Shown here piece after piece: positions 36,666 through 45,899 of a stretch of 59,429 bases of DNA. How positions within the stretch are numbered: position 1 is the stretch's first letter; each line of letters starts with the position of its first letter. The stretch is from assembly GCF_018274385.1 (NCBI RefSeq), contig NZ_JAAFYZ010000044.1:1-59429 (forward strand), read 5' to 3'. Under the pieces are notes generated by a model. The model had not been told where the DNA came from. It saw only the letters and a list, made by a program, of their open reading frames with translations, and made no database searches. Position numbers and translations under genes: made by a program. Origin of the DNA: Catenulispora pinistramenti (GTDB lineage: Bacteria > Actinomycetota > Actinomycetes > Streptomycetales > Catenulisporaceae).

Positions 36666-36965
36666 ATGAGCACGCCGACTTTCGAACCGGATACGGACAC
36701 CGGCGGCTCGACGATCGTCGAGGAACGCGTCGAGTCCGACTACCGCTACGAGCCCGGTGACGAGGAGCGCTTCGCGCACTACGCCGAGCGCGACAAGATC
36801 ATGGAGGCGTCCGTGTTCGGCACGCCGCTCGTGGCGCTGTGCGGGAAGGTGTGGGTGCCCTCGCGGGACCCGAGCCGCTTCCCCGTGTGCCCGGAGTGCA
36901 AGGAGATCTTCGAGGGCCTGGAGCCCGGTGGCGGCGGCGACGACGGCGACGGCGGGTCGAACTGA
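36666..36965 (+). CDS. DUF3039-family small protein
   Basis: This 99-aa acidic protein has ALCGKVWVPSRDPSRFPVCPECKEIF, a DUF3039 pattern with a Cys and a CPEC pair that could bind zinc. Function is unknown. It appears leaderless: TAGACT at 36653-36658 is 7 bases before the ATG. The next gene starts 8 bases after the stop, suggesting co-transcription. Confidence 0.85.
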   Translation: MSTPTFEPDTDTGGSTIVEERVESDYRYEPGDEERFAHYAERDKIMEASVFGTPLVALCGKVWVPSRDPSRFPVCPECKEIFEGLEPGGGGDDGDGGSN

Positions 36966-36973
36966 CCGGGATC

Positions 36974-38569
36974 ATGGGGCCGGACGGTTTCGGGCCGTCC
37001 GGCGGCGACGGGGGATTCGGCGGCGGTGCCGGCGCGGCCGGGCCGGCCGGTGGCCACTCGGTGCCGGTGCGGTCCGGCGGGAGCCCGGACGGCGCGCTGG
37101 TCTTCGGGGGCGAGGGCGAGCGGCCCGGCTTCGAGCTGGGCACTTTCGAGGACGACGGCGGCGAGGACGAGATAGCCGGGCGGTCGGCCTCGGCCGCTGA
37201 CAGCGCGGCCGGGCGGCCGGGCGCTCCTTGGTCGGCAGGTGGGTCGGCAGGCGTGAATCGCGCAGGCGATGGCTCGGCTGCCGCGGACGCGCCGACGGTC
37301 ATGGCCGCTGCCGGCAGCGGGTCGGATGCCTCGGGGGCGAGCTGGTTCGCCGGTTCGGGCGGTTCGGGCGGCTCGGCTGCAGCGGGCGCTTCGGGCGCTC
37401 CAGGCGGCTCGGGCACAGCGGCTGCGGCCACTCCGGACGGCGCGGGCTCAGTCGGCGCGGGCTCAGCCGGCGCGGCCAGCGGCGCAGCCCCGAACCCGGC
37501 AGCAGACCAACCGCACCTCGGTCCCGGCCTGGCCGGCTCCGCCGTCACCGCCGCCCGCTCCCTGTTCGGCCCGCAGACCGTGGTCGAAGCCGTCCAGGTC
37601 CTGGCCGAGCACCCGGACGCCGTGATCATCGCCGGCGGCACCGTGGCCATGCCGGACATCACCGCCGGCCGCCGCCACCCCGGCGCCGTCCTGACCCTGC
37701 ACCGCTGCGCCGAGCTGCGCGGCTGGTCCACCGGCTCCGGCGAGGTGCTGCTGCACGCCGGCCTGACGCTGGCCGAAATGCAGCAACGCGACCTGCGCCA
37801 GCAGGTTCCCGCGCTGAACCAGGCCGTGCGGACGGTCGGCGCCCCGCACATCCGCGCGGTCGCCACCCTCGGCGGCAACCTGGTCGTCGGCCCGGCCTCG
37901 GCCGACCTGCCGGTGGTGCTCGCCGCGCTCGGCGCCTCGGTGCTGGTGGCCTCCGCCGACGGCGTGCGGACCGTGACCGTGTCCGACTTCTACGACCGCG
38001 ACGGCGTCCCCCAGCTCGCCCCCGGCGAGCTGGTCGTCGGCGCGCGGGTGCCGGTCGTGGAGGGCATGCAGGGCTTCATGAAGATCGGCGTGCGCGGCGG
38101 CATCTCCCGCGCGATCCTGTCGATCATGCTGGCCGTGGACCCGGCCCGGCGCAGCGCGACCTGCGTGGTCGGCGCGATGGCGCTGGCCGGGCTGCCGTCC
38201 GGCACCGGCCGCGGCGGCCTGCCGACCCTGCTGCGCGCCGACCATGCCGACCGCTGGCTGGCCGAGCAGGTGGACTGGGACGCCGCCGCGATCGCCGACC
38301 CGACCGTCTATGAGACCTTCGGCCGCCTGGTCGCCGACTCCCTCGTCTATGGCGACGGGAGCGGAACCCTCGGCGGGGGCGGCGACCCGTATCGTCGTAA
38401 GGCCGTGGAGATCTGCGCCCGCCGCGCCCTGCTGCGCGCCCTGCCGCCGCTGGGCTGGCTGGACCAGGTCCGCGAGCTGCAGAAGCGAGCAGACTTCCAG
38501 CGCGCCAAGCAGCGGGTCGAGCGTGCCGAAGTCGAGCGCGCTGAACAGGCACGGAACCAGGACCAGTAG
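36974..38569 (+). CDS. FAD-binding subunit of a molybdenum hydroxylase, with long low-complexity N-terminus
   Basis: This resembles CoxM/XdhB-type medium subunits. The FAD domain begins near residue 190 (TVVEAVQVLAEHPDAVIIAG) and has AGGTVAMPDI and ATLGGNLVVGPASADLP. The family length is about 290-330 aa, but this protein has 531. Its first 180 residues are Gly/Ala/Ser-rich with no recognisable domain. The C-terminal 40 residues are charged and helical (KRADFQRAKQRVERAEVERA). The order FAD, Fe-S and Mo subunit follows across the next two genes. The ATG at 36974 is the first in frame after the DUF3039 stop; a start closer to the FAD domain remains possible. Confidence 0.82.
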   Translation: MGPDGFGPSGGDGGFGGGAGAAGPAGGHSVPVRSGGSPDGALVFGGEGERPGFELGTFEDDGGEDEIAGRSASAADSAAGRPGAPWSAGGSAGVNRAGDGSAAADAPTVMAAAGSGSDASGASWFAGSGGSGGSAAAGASGAPGGSGTAAAATPDGAGSVGAGSAGAASGAAPNPAADQPHLGPGLAGSAVTAARSLFGPQTVVEAVQVLAEHPDAVIIAGGTVAMPDITAGRRHPGAVLTLHRCAELRGWSTGSGEVLLHAGLTLAEMQQRDLRQQVPALNQAVRTVGAPHIRAVATLGGNLVVGPASADLPVVLAALGASVLVASADGVRTVTVSDFYDRDGVPQLAPGELVVGARVPVVEGMQGFMKIGVRGGISRAILSIMLAVDPARRSATCVVGAMALAGLPSGTGRGGLPTLLRADHADRWLAEQVDWDAAAIADPTVYETFGRLVADSLVYGDGSGTLGGGGDPYRRKAVEICARRALLRALPPLGWLDQVRELQKRADFQRAKQRVERAEVERAEQARNQDQ

Positions 38570-38648
38570 CCGGTAGTCGGTAGTCGGACAACAGTAGAGA
38601 CAACAGTAGAAACGTGTCGGGCAAGGGGGACGGACCAGTGAGCCACAG

Positions 38649-39215
38649 GTGAGCGAGTCGGCGGTCGAATGGCCGGCCGTCGGCCTGACGCTGCGCGTCG
38701 ACGGGCACGAATATCCGGTGCCGCAGGTGTGGATCGGCGACTCGCTGCTGGCGGTGTTGCGCGAGCGCCTGGACCTCGACGAGCCGCGCGACGGCTGCTC
38801 GATCGGGGAATGCGGGTCCTGTCTGGTGACCCTGGACGGCCGCCCGGCGGCGGCCTGCCTGGTGCCCGCGGTCGCGGCGGCGGACCGGGACGTGCGCACG
38901 CCCCAGGACGCGGCCTTCGAGGCCGCGCGCGAAGCGGTCGTGGCGGCCAACGCGAGCCCCTGCGGGTTCTGCGCCCCCGCGCTCACCGTCGCCATCACCG
39001 ATCTGTTGCGCCGCAACGCCGATCCCGGCCCGGCGGCGATCCGCGAGGCGCTGGCCGGGCTGGTCTGCCGGTGCGCCGAATCGGGACGCTGGATCGAGGC
39101 CGTGGCCCGGGCGAAGGAGGCCGGCGTCGGGGACGGCGGCACCAGGGGCCCGGCCGGCGGCGACTCCGGCGAGATGGCCGTGCTCGTGATCGAGGCGGGG
39201 GAAACAGAGTCGTGA
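38649..39215 (+). CDS. 2Fe-2S subunit of a molybdenum hydroxylase
   Basis: This 188-aa small subunit has both expected clusters. The plant-type motif C-x4-C-x2-C-x11-C is present as GCSIGECGSCLVTLDG and the following Cys. The second set is SPCGFC with LVCRCAES. All eight Cys are present, so electron transfer should be intact. The last 30 residues are a Gly-rich tail. It overlaps the large-subunit start (GTGA). Confidence 0.92.
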   Translation: MSESAVEWPAVGLTLRVDGHEYPVPQVWIGDSLLAVLRERLDLDEPRDGCSIGECGSCLVTLDGRPAAACLVPAVAAADRDVRTPQDAAFEAAREAVVAANASPCGFCAPALTVAITDLLRRNADPGPAAIREALAGLVCRCAESGRWIEAVARAKEAGVGDGGTRGPAGGDSGEMAVLVIEAGETES

Positions 39216-41497
39216 CCGAGCCCAAGTTCCCGGCCGACCTGCGGGCCGAGGGCATGCTGTGGATGGGCGTACGCCGCTCTCCGCACGCCAGCGCGGCGAT
39301 CCGCGGCCTGGACATGCGGGCGGCGCGCGCCGTCCCCGGCGTGCACGCCGTCCTGTCCGCCGCGGACCTGCCCGGCTACAACTTCCACGGCCCGCGCTCC
39401 ATCGACCAGCCGGTGCTGGCCGCCGACGTGGCCCGCTACATCGGCGAGCCGGTGGCCGTGGTCGCCGCCGAGCACCCGGCGCTGGCCCGCCGCGCGGCCG
39501 AGCGGGTGCGGGTGATCTGGGACCCGCTGCGGCCGCTGCACGACCCGGATCAGGCCTCGACCGCGCCGCCGATCCACCCGGACGGCAACGTCCTGCACAC
39601 CACCACCCTGGCCTTCGGCGCCGATCCGGCGGCGCTGGCCGATCCGGCCAGCGCCGAGTCCGCCGGTCGCAAGGTGGTCCGGGGCGAGTACGTCTTCGAC
39701 GGCCTCGACGCCCGCCCCGCGGCCCCGGCCGTGGTGATCGCGGTGCCGAACGGCGAGCGCGGGATCGAGATCTACGTGGCGACCGTGTCGCCGCGCGGCG
39801 ACCGCGAGGTGGTCGCGCAGTGCCTGGGCCTGCCGGTGGAGAAGGTGCACGTCATCCCGACCCGGGTCGGCGGCGCCGACACCCACCGCGAGGACGTCGG
39901 GCTCCAGGTCCAGGCCGCGCTGCTGGCGCTGGCCACCGGCCGGCCGGTGAAGGCGGTGGTGCCGCGCGACGCCCCGGCGCACCCGGGCCGTCCCGCGGCG
40001 TCGCTGCGCTACCGGCACGTGGTGGGCGAGGACGGCGGCCTGGTCGCGGTCGAGGCGGACATCCTGCTCGACGGCGGTGCCTACGCCTCCACCACGATAG
40101 ACATCCTGGAGGAGGCCTGCCGGCTGGCGGTCGGTCCCTACCGGGTGCCGAACGTCCGGGTCACCGGCCGGGTGGTGCGGACGAACAACCCGCCGGCCGG
40201 TCGCGTACGCGGCGGCGGCGGGGCCCTGACCTGCGCGGCGTACGAGGCCCAGATGGACGCCGCGGGCTCGGCGGTCGGGCTGGGCGGTCTGGAGGTCCGG
40301 CTTCGCAATCTGCTGCGACCCGGCGATCTGATGCCGGACGCGAGCGATCCGCTGGGCAAGCCGGCCGCCGCGCCGGTGCCGATCCCGGACTGTCTGCACG
40401 AGATCCTGGACACCCCGATGCCGAGTTTCCCGCCGGGACCGGATATCCGCGAATACCCCGGAACCGTTGGCCGGACTGGGGAACTCACCCGGATCCGGCG
40501 CGGCGTCGGCGTGGCGCTGGGCATGGCCGACCTGTCGAACCCGACGCAGCTGGGGGAGTACGCGACCGCCGTCGTGCTGGTCTCGATGACCCCGGACGGC
40601 CCGGCCGCGACGGTCGCCTGTTCGGCCGTGGAGACCGGCTCGGGCCTGCACGACCTGATCCGCACCACCGTCGAGCGCACCCTCGGCGTCCCGCCGGAGC
40701 GGGTCGCCGTCCGGGCGCCGGAGGACCCCGGCTCCCTGCCCTCCTCCACGGCCGTCACGCACCCGGCGTGGGTACACGGCAGCGCGGTCGAGGCGGCCGC
40801 GAAACAGGCCCGTGCGAAGCTCTTCCGCTCGCTGGCCGAGCAGATCGGCATCGACGGCGGGCTGCTGAAGGTCATCGACGGCTACCTGGTGTCCCACGAC
40901 GACGTCTTCCACCTCCCGCTGGACGACGCCTACCGCCAGTGCCTGGCGCCGGGCCGCGTGGTGCGCGGCGACGGCGAGTTCCGGATGCTGGCGATGCCCG
41001 CCCTCACCGGCACCTCCGACTCGGCCAGCGTCGCGGTCGGCGCGGTGCGCGCGGTCGTGGACGTGGACACCGAACTCGGGCTCGTGAACGTGGTCCAGGT
41101 GGCGATCGCCCAGGACGCGGGCCGGGTCGCGGTCCGGGACCGGGCCGTGCACCGCGTCGCCTCCGGAGCCGTGGCCGGCGCCGGCTTCGTCCTGTCCGAG
41201 GGCTCGGATCTGCCCTTCGGCTGGGGCGAACCCTCGACGATGGACGCCCCGGAGGTCGTGGTCGCCGCGTTGCTGGAGACCGCCGAGGACGCCAAGGAGG
41301 AGATCGGCCCGGACGGCCTGCCGGTCGCCGCGCCCCCGCTGGGCGGCATGAAGCCGGTCGGCGACCTGTCGGTGATGGCCACCCCGGCCGCCGTCCTGGC
41401 CGCGATCCGGGACGCCGTCGGCGATCCGCGGGGCGGTTCACCGCTTCGACTGCCGTTGCGACCCGATCGGGCGTGGTGGGTCCTGGAGTTGAGGTAA
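39212..41497 (+). CDS. Xanthine-dehydrogenase-like molybdenum subunit with altered active-site motifs
   Basis: This 761-aa large subunit has the overall XDH/CO-dehydrogenase large-chain layout (MGVRRSPHASAAIRGLD, IGEPVAVVAAEHPALARRAA). Several cofactor motifs differ. The usual GGGFGxK is VGGADTHRED (219-228), the RGxGxP segment reads RVRGGGGALTCAAYE, and the position of the catalytic Glu near the C-terminus reads KPVGDL, with Asp at 718. Either it is a divergent subfamily with a different reaction, or it no longer binds active cofactor. All three subunit genes stay in frame and tightly packed, which suggests it is still selected. Confidence 0.85.
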   Translation: MTEPKFPADLRAEGMLWMGVRRSPHASAAIRGLDMRAARAVPGVHAVLSAADLPGYNFHGPRSIDQPVLAADVARYIGEPVAVVAAEHPALARRAAERVRVIWDPLRPLHDPDQASTAPPIHPDGNVLHTTTLAFGADPAALADPASAESAGRKVVRGEYVFDGLDARPAAPAVVIAVPNGERGIEIYVATVSPRGDREVVAQCLGLPVEKVHVIPTRVGGADTHREDVGLQVQAALLALATGRPVKAVVPRDAPAHPGRPAASLRYRHVVGEDGGLVAVEADILLDGGAYASTTIDILEEACRLAVGPYRVPNVRVTGRVVRTNNPPAGRVRGGGGALTCAAYEAQMDAAGSAVGLGGLEVRLRNLLRPGDLMPDASDPLGKPAAAPVPIPDCLHEILDTPMPSFPPGPDIREYPGTVGRTGELTRIRRGVGVALGMADLSNPTQLGEYATAVVLVSMTPDGPAATVACSAVETGSGLHDLIRTTVERTLGVPPERVAVRAPEDPGSLPSSTAVTHPAWVHGSAVEAAAKQARAKLFRSLAEQIGIDGGLLKVIDGYLVSHDDVFHLPLDDAYRQCLAPGRVVRGDGEFRMLAMPALTGTSDSASVAVGAVRAVVDVDTELGLVNVVQVAIAQDAGRVAVRDRAVHRVASGAVAGAGFVLSEGSDLPFGWGEPSTMDAPEVVVAALLETAEDAKEEIGPDGLPVAAPPLGGMKPVGDLSVMATPAAVLAAIRDAVGDPRGGSPLRLPLRPDRAWWVLELR

Positions 41498-41567
41498 TCT
41501 CGGGGGTCGGTCCTTACGGACCCACCGATCAACGGCACGGCAAGCGGGTGGAACAAGAGGAGGATCC

Positions 41568-43367
41568 GTGAGCATCTCGGCGGCCTCCCACCTGTCCCCG
41601 TCCTACCCCGACCGGGCCGTACGCGGCACCGCCGGGCGGCTGCGGGCCTGGCAGCAGGCGGCGCTGGACGAGTACATGGAGCACGAGCCGCGGGACTTCC
41701 TGGCGGTCGCCACCCCCGGCGCCGGCAAGACCACCTTCGCACTGCGGATCGCCACGGACCTGCTGGACCGGCACGTGGTGAACACCATCACGATCGTGGC
41801 ACCGACCGAGCACCTGAAGACGCAGTGGGCTGAGGCGGCACACCGGGTCGGGATAAGGATCGACCCCAACTACAGCGGCGCGGCCGGCGGCACCTCCCGG
41901 GACTACCAGGGCATCGCCGTGACCTACGCGGGCGTCGCGGCGCACCCGATGCTGCACCGGCGCCGGGTCGAGGGTCGCAGGACCCTGGTGATCCTGGACG
42001 AGATCCACCATGCCGGCGACTCCAAGTCCTGGGGCGAGGCGACCTACGAGGCCTTCGAGCCGGCCGCGCGCCGCCTGGCGCTGACCGGTACGCCGTTCCG
42101 GTCGGACACCAACCCCATCCCGTTCGTCACCTACGCACCGGACAACGAGGGCATCCGCCGAAGCGTCGCCGACTACACCTACGGCTACGGCGCGGCGCTG
42201 GCCGACGGCGTCGTCCGGCCGGTCGTGTTCATGTCCTACGCGGGCCGGATGCGCTGGCGCACCAAGGCCGGCGACGAGATCGCCATGCAGCTCAACGAGC
42301 CGATGACGCAGGACGCTGTCAAACAGGCCTGGCGCACCGCCCTGGACCCGGCCGGCGACTGGATGCCGCAGGTGCTGCAGGCCGCCGACCGCCGCCTGCG
42401 CGAGGTCCGGCGCGGGATCCCGGACGCCGGCGGCCTGGTCATCGCCACCGACCAGGGCGCGGCGCGGGCCTACGCGGACATACTCAAGGACATCACCGGC
42501 AAGCGGCCCTCGGTCGTGGTCTCGGACGACCCCTCCGCCTCGGCCCGCATCACCGAGTTCTCCGAGAACGACGACCGCTGGATGGTCGCGGTCCGCATGG
42601 TGTCGGAAGGCGTGGACGTCCCCCGCCTGGCGGTCGGCGTCTACGCCACCGGCATCTCCACCCCGCTGTTCTTCGCCCAGGCGGTCGGCCGCTTCGTGCG
42701 AGCCCGCCGGCACGGCGAGACGGCCTCGGTCTTCGTCCCCTCGATCCCGACTCTCCTGGAGTTCGCGAACGAGATGGAGAAGGAGCGAGACCACACCCTG
42801 GACAAGCCGACCGGCGCCACCACCACCGAGGACGTGTGGGGCGAGGAAGAGGCACTCCTCGCGGAGGCCAACCGCACGGAGAAGGAACAGGGCTACGAAG
42901 AAGACCTCTTCACCTTCCAGGCACTCAACTCCGAGGCCGAGTTCGACCGCGTCCTCTACGACGGCGCCGAATTCGGCCTCCCCGCCGACCCCGGCTCCCG
43001 CGAGGAGGCGGAGTACCTGGGCCTGCCCGGACTCCTGGAGCCGGAGCACATCAAGGTACTGCTGGCCAAGCGCCAGCAGATGCACCTGAGCAGCGCACGC
43101 AAGAAGGCACTGCTCCGCTCCCAGGCCGAGGCCATCGTCGGCGCCGAGGAACGCCCGGTGATGACCCGCAAGCAGCTGCTGGAGCTCCGCAAGGAGCTGC
43201 AAGGACTGGTCGGCGCGTGGCACCACAAGACCGGCAAGCCGCACGGGACGATCCACGGCGAGCTGCGGCGGACGTGCGGCGGCCCGGCGGTCGCGCAGGC
43301 CACGGCCACGCAGTTGCAGAAGCGGATCGATATGGTGCGGCGCTGGGCTGCTGAGGGTGGTCAGTAA
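41568..43367 (+). CDS. Superfamily II DEAD/DEAH-box helicase
   Basis: This 599-aa ATPase has motif I ATPGAGKTT (49-56), motif II DEIHH (144-148), motif III LTGTPFRSD and motif VI-like FFAQAVGRFVRARR. Motif V is RMVSEGVDVP. The C-terminal 170 residues are charged and helical and may hold a substrate-binding part. The GTG start has AGGAGGA upstream. It is widely seen in actinobacteria as a stand-alone DNA/RNA helicase; no nuclease or methylase neighbour suggests a defence system. Confidence 0.9.
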   Translation: MSISAASHLSPSYPDRAVRGTAGRLRAWQQAALDEYMEHEPRDFLAVATPGAGKTTFALRIATDLLDRHVVNTITIVAPTEHLKTQWAEAAHRVGIRIDPNYSGAAGGTSRDYQGIAVTYAGVAAHPMLHRRRVEGRRTLVILDEIHHAGDSKSWGEATYEAFEPAARRLALTGTPFRSDTNPIPFVTYAPDNEGIRRSVADYTYGYGAALADGVVRPVVFMSYAGRMRWRTKAGDEIAMQLNEPMTQDAVKQAWRTALDPAGDWMPQVLQAADRRLREVRRGIPDAGGLVIATDQGAARAYADILKDITGKRPSVVVSDDPSASARITEFSENDDRWMVAVRMVSEGVDVPRLAVGVYATGISTPLFFAQAVGRFVRARRHGETASVFVPSIPTLLEFANEMEKERDHTLDKPTGATTTEDVWGEEEALLAEANRTEKEQGYEEDLFTFQALNSEAEFDRVLYDGAEFGLPADPGSREEAEYLGLPGLLEPEHIKVLLAKRQQMHLSSARKKALLRSQAEAIVGAEERPVMTRKQLLELRKELQGLVGAWHHKTGKPHGTIHGELRRTCGGPAVAQATATQLQKRIDMVRRWAAEGGQ

Positions 43368-43387
43368 GTACTCATTGCTCATCGGGG

Positions 43388-45115
43388 ATGGCTGTAGCTG
43401 TGATGCATGGGGAGTCGGCTTCAGTGCCGGTATTGATCGTCGGGGCCGGACTGGCCGGCCTGTCCAGTGCGGCGTTCTTGGCGGCGCGCGGTGTGGACGT
43501 GCTGTTGGTCGAGCGGCATCCCGGGACCTCGCTGTTCCCCGCGGCCGTGGGGCAGAACCTGCGCACGATGGAGTTGCTGGGCTTCGGCGGGATCGCCGAA
43601 CGGGTGCCGATGCTGCCGCCGGGGCTGTCCGCGTTCCGGGTCCGGATCGCTGCCACGCTGCCCGGACCGACCTTTCACGAGACGGTCTCCGAGACCGACA
43701 CCTCGCAAGTCAATGCCCTGTCTCCGGCCAGGCTCGGCACGGCGGGCCAGGACAAGATGGAGCCGATTCTGCGCCGGCGTGCTGAAGAGCTCGGCGCCGA
43801 TCTGCGCTTCGACACCGAGCTGGTGTCCTTCGGCCAGGACGACGACGGCGTCACCGCCGTGCTCCGCGACCGCGACGGCCTGACGAGCGAGGTGCGGGCC
43901 GCCTACCTCGTCGCCGCCGACGGCAACCGCAGCGGCGTGCGCGAGGCGCTCGGCGTCGGCCGGCACGGTTCCGGCACCCTGGGGCACAACGTCAGCATCA
44001 TCTTCGACGTCGACCTCGCCGGCCTGCTCGACCCGGAGCCGCCGACGCTGCACGTGCTGCACAACGAGCACGCCAACGGCGTCTTCATCACCGTCGACGC
44101 CGCCGTCAACCGGCACCTGTACAGCGTCAACTACGACCCGGCCGCCGGCCAGTCGCCCGAGGACTTCACCCCCGAACGCTGCGTCGAGCTGATCCGGCTG
44201 ATCACCGAGCTGCCGGACCTGGAGCCGGATATCAGGGCCGTGCGACCGTGGGACACGGCCGCCATGGTCGCGGACCGCTTCCGCGTCGGCCGGGTCCTGC
44301 TGGCCGGCGACGCCGCCAAGGTCACCCCGCCCAGCGGCGGCCTCGGCGGCAACACGGCCATCGGCGACGCCTACGACTTGGCGTGGAAGCTCGCCGCGGT
44401 CCTCGACTCGACCGCCGGACCGGAACTGCTGGACACCTACGACGCCGAGCGACGCCCGATCGCGGACCGCGTGGTGCTGGAGGCGGAGCGCCTGGCGGGC
44501 AACCGCGGCCCGGCGACGGCAGGAGACGGGGGCAGGGAGGGCGAAGAGCTTTCCGACGAGCAGCGCGCGGCCAGGCTGGTCCTCGGCTTCCGCTATCGCT
44601 CGGCAGCGGTCATCAGCGATCCCGCGGACGAGGACTCCGCAGACACCGACTCGGCAGGCACCGACTCCGCAGGCACCGACTCCGCAGGCACCGACTCGTC
44701 GGACACTGACTCGGCAGGCACCGACTCGTCGGACACCGACTCGGCAGATACCTACTCCACAGATCCCGAGGACCCGAACCACCCGAGCGGCCGCCCCGGA
44801 TTCCGCGCCCCGCACGTGTGGCTGCATCGCGACGGCGAGAAGCTGTCGACCGTGGACCTGTTCGGCCACGGCTTCGTATTGCTGACAGGAGCGGAAGGCG
44901 GAATCTGGACCGCCGCCGCGGACGATGTAGCCGCACGCCTCGGCATCACCTTGCAGGCCCACACGATCGCCGAGGACCTGACCGGCTACGGCATCGAAGC
45001 ATCCGGCGCGAGCCTGGTCCGCCCCGACGGTGTCATCGCCTGGCGCACCACCGAAGCGCCCGACGACCCGGCAGCCGTCCTGCTCCAGGCACTCACGACA
45101 GTTCTGGCTCGCTGA
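43388..45115 (+). CDS. FAD-dependent aromatic hydroxylase with Asp/Ser/Thr repeat insert
   Basis: This 575-aa flavoprotein monooxygenase of the PheA/TfdB and polyketide hydroxylase type has GAGLAG (19-24), the DG motif in LVAADGNRSGVREAL and the GD motif in VLLAGDAAKVTPPSGGLGGN. A thioredoxin-like C-terminal part follows. Residues about 415-458 are an insert of 5-residue repeats (AGTDS/SDTDS/ADTDS). The substrate is unknown and no biosynthetic cluster surrounds it. Its end overlaps the convergent gene by 23 bases. ATG at 43403 is an alternative start. Confidence 0.87.
   Translation: MAVAVMHGESASVPVLIVGAGLAGLSSAAFLAARGVDVLLVERHPGTSLFPAAVGQNLRTMELLGFGGIAERVPMLPPGLSAFRVRIAATLPGPTFHETVSETDTSQVNALSPARLGTAGQDKMEPILRRRAEELGADLRFDTELVSFGQDDDGVTAVLRDRDGLTSEVRAAYLVAADGNRSGVREALGVGRHGSGTLGHNVSIIFDVDLAGLLDPEPPTLHVLHNEHANGVFITVDAAVNRHLYSVNYDPAAGQSPEDFTPERCVELIRLITELPDLEPDIRAVRPWDTAAMVADRFRVGRVLLAGDAAKVTPPSGGLGGNTAIGDAYDLAWKLAAVLDSTAGPELLDTYDAERRPIADRVVLEAERLAGNRGPATAGDGGREGEELSDEQRAARLVLGFRYRSAAVISDPADEDSADTDSAGTDSAGTDSAGTDSSDTDSAGTDSSDTDSADTYSTDPEDPNHPSGRPGFRAPHVWLHRDGEKLSTVDLFGHGFVLLTGAEGGIWTAAADDVAARLGITLQAHTIAEDLTGYGIEASGASLVRPDGVIAWRTTEAPDDPAAVLLQALTTVLAR
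44633..44762. repeat. 15-bp coding repeats in the flavin hydroxylase
   Basis: Eight to nine units close to GGCACCGACTCCGCA, with the 15-base period kept in frame and single-base variants between units. Confidence 0.8.
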
Positions 45116-45773
45116 GGTCTGCCCGAACTCCGGCCCGGCCCGCGATCCTCGCCACCTCGTCGAAGTCGGCCTCCGCATTGAGCGCACGCACGATCTCCGC
45201 AGTCAGCGCTTCCCCGCCGAACACCGCCCGCACCGACTCCAGGTCGATCTCCCGCTCGAAGTAGCTCTGAGCGTGTGACAGATACGCGGCGACGCTCCCG
45301 TCCGCGATGTCGTCGAACAGCCACTCCGACCCGTCAGTGAAGGGCGCATCGTCATCGAAGCTGACCGGCCCGTGCCGCCACGCGCTGTCACCCGCCTCGC
45401 GCCAGACGCACACGGTGGCGTCGAAGAAGTCCTCGAACAGGAACGCCTCCTCCTCGGTCCACCGAGCGAGCGCCGCCGGAAGCCCGTCGAGCAGGCCCGG
45501 CCAGTGCGCACGCGGCTCGTCACGCCAGGGCGTCGCCTCAGACATGTGGTCGAAACCGTAGAGGAACACCCCGGCCGACTCGAAGACGATGTTCCAGCGG
45601 TCGCCGCCGCCGTTGTCCATGTGGGCGAGGTCCACGCCGGACCGCCAGGCGGCGGTGAAGTGGTACTTCGGGTATTCGATGTCGAATACGGCATCCAGCA
45701 CGCCGAAGGCGCGGCAGGCGGCACGCAGCGCGTCGGGCTCGGGGAGCCGGGCTGCCAGATCTCGAACGGTCAC
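45093..45773 (-). CDS. Conserved hypothetical acidic protein
   Basis: This 226-aa protein is rich in Asp, Glu and Trp. Recognisable features are AHMDNGGGDRWNIVFESAGV, a strongly acidic EEEAFLFEDFFDATV and an acidic patch FDDDAPFTDGSEWLFDD. There is no signal or membrane segment. It resembles uncharacterised actinobacterial proteins that look like SUKH or other immunity-type folds, but I do not recognise a defined family. GTG start at 45773. The 3' end overlaps the convergent flavin hydroxylase by 23 bases. Confidence 0.75.
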   Translation of the reverse strand: MTVRDLAARLPEPDALRAACRAFGVLDAVFDIEYPKYHFTAAWRSGVDLAHMDNGGGDRWNIVFESAGVFLYGFDHMSEATPWRDEPRAHWPGLLDGLPAALARWTEEEAFLFEDFFDATVCVWREAGDSAWRHGPVSFDDDAPFTDGSEWLFDDIADGSVAAYLSHAQSYFEREIDLESVRAVFGGEALTAEIVRALNAEADFDEVARIAGRAGVRADLSEPELS

Positions 45774-45899
45774 CTCGCTAGTGAACAGCCGACCGCCGAC
45801 ATCCAGCCCGCCGAAGCAACTGCCGAGTCGCCCAACTGCCGAGTTGCCAGTCAGTCGGCCTACAGCGCCGCCAAGCCACCGACCTGCCGCGCCGCCCCA

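Noticed and set aside
41568..43367. Helicase as part of a phage defence island
   Set aside because: No nuclease, methylase or other defence gene adjoins it, and the helicase type is a common stand-alone gene.
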